Source: Rhizosphaericola mali
GTDB taxonomy: Bacteria > Bacteroidota > Bacteroidia > Chitinophagales > Chitinophagaceae
NCBI RefSeq assembly: GCF_004337365.2
Contig: NZ_CP044016.1
Span: 806,001-870,000, forward strand
Length of the DNA stretch: 64,000 nt
Direction of reading: 5' to 3'
The translations under genes were made by a program, and so were the position numbers. Below the pieces are notes generated by a model that was given only the letters and a program-made list of their open reading frames with translations, had not been told where the DNA came from and did not search any database. Shown piece by piece: positions 63,812 through 64,000 of the stretch (within the stretch, counting starts at the first letter, position 1; every line of letters begins with the position of its first letter).

Positions 63812-64000
63812 TGTATTAATAACGGTTGCTCGATTTTAAGAAAGGTCTTTTTAAGGTAATTATTAAAATAATTTTCACTTAAAAAATTAGTATCTGTCTT
63901 ACTCCAACAACTAAAGAAATAATAAGATATCTGCTTAGATTTTATTATTTTTTCTCCGATTAAATGTGTTTCTGTAATATCACTATATTTTTTGGGTGCC
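63799..64000 (-). CDS. C-terminal end of an unidentified gene (5' part outside window)
   Basis: On the minus strand the frame is open from the window edge to a TAA at 63801-63799, giving 66 residues that include 'KQISYYFFSCWSKTDTNF' and end in 'EQPLLIHWEK'. Its end overlaps the GH35 start by 13 bp, the usual pattern for coupled operon genes, so it is probably the next gene upstream in the sugar operon. The Trp-rich segment followed by a helical end loosely recalls the C-terminus of DUF4861-type exported proteins of plant-polysaccharide loci, but this is a weak guess. Confidence 0.5.
   Translation of the reverse strand, partial: APKKYSDITETHLIGEKIIKSKQISYYFFSCWSKTDTNFLSENYFNNYLKKTFLKIEQPLLIHWEK

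Noticed and set aside
1-64000. CRISPR arrays, tRNA or rRNA genes, prophage or anti-phage systems
   Set aside because: No regularly spaced repeats, no cloverleaf-like segments with a TTCGANNC arm in a fitting context, and no nuclease, integrase or phage structural genes were seen by reading; a tRNA scan could still refute this.

Overview
The window reads as chromosomal DNA of an AT-rich member of the Bacteroidota, most likely a Chitinophagaceae/Sphingobacteriia-type bacterium. The evidence is a set of outer-membrane receptors with carboxypeptidase-regulatory-like N-termini, a PorP/SprF type IX secretion protein, split Bat (aerotolerance) genes, LytTR/LytS two-component pairs, menaquinone methyltransferase, and many Bacteroidota-type promoter elements (TAnnTTTG) placed just upstream of start codons. 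I saw no tRNA or rRNA gene, no CRISPR array, no transposase, integrase or phage gene, so it looks like a stable chromosomal segment. Species assignment is inference.

Layout. 1-5.4 kb: the end of a large beta-barrel protein, a CPA1 Na+/H+ antiporter, a secreted-protein gene broken by two in-frame stop codons, and a LytTR regulator/histidine kinase pair. 5.4-9 kb: a subclass B3 (GOB-like, Gln in the first zinc-ligand position) metallo-beta-lactamase, batC, batB, and a class D (OXA-type) beta-lactamase lipoprotein, all on the minus strand. 9-14.6 kb: YihY, MazG-like, Dtd, ArfB, a polysaccharide flippase, KdsA and a small MscS channel. 14.6-23.1 kb: PspC-domain stress protein with its PadR repressor, a thioredoxin-fold TPR protein, a second LytTR/LytS pair and a divergent outer-membrane receptor. 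23.1-28 kb: a short palindromic repeat, DoxX, a WbpD-like acyltransferase, a NagX-like membrane acyltransferase, a large MscS and MenG. 28.2-32.2 kb: the other half of the Bat system (moxR, DUF58, a membrane protein, batA), followed by a possible small RNA. 32.5-42 kb: SMC, a small outer-membrane barrel, a TonB receptor and a DUF5117-type metalloprotease. 42.2-50.4 kb: a PfpI protein, a four-gene receptor/TPR/membrane/HTH operon, a cupin, YajQ, and a further receptor. 50.5-57.5 kb: KdsC, a UbiA prenyltransferase, Maf, two secreted sugar-related proteins, an amidase, PorP/SprF and an Ala-Glu epimerase. 57.7-64 kb: a galactose/arabinan-type sugar operon (unknown partial gene, GH35 beta-galactosidase, galK, galT, and a two-propeller GH43 protein).

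How genes work together. The GH35 enzyme would release galactose, which GalK and GalT feed into the Leloir pathway, with the GH43 protein removing arabinose- or xylose-type substituents. KdsA, KdsC, the flippase and WbpD-like enzyme belong to lipopolysaccharide/surface polysaccharide synthesis. MoxR, DUF58, BatA, BatB and BatC normally sit in one operon but are here split over about 20 kb and opposite strands, with the batB/batC half flanked by two unrelated beta-lactamases. A perfect inverted repeat at the padR promoter recurs with one mismatch in front of the receptor gene at 50.4 kb, suggesting a shared PadR regulon. No single clearly new system was found; the most unusual points are the beta-lactamase/Bat arrangement, the shared operator and the possible small RNA downstream of batA.
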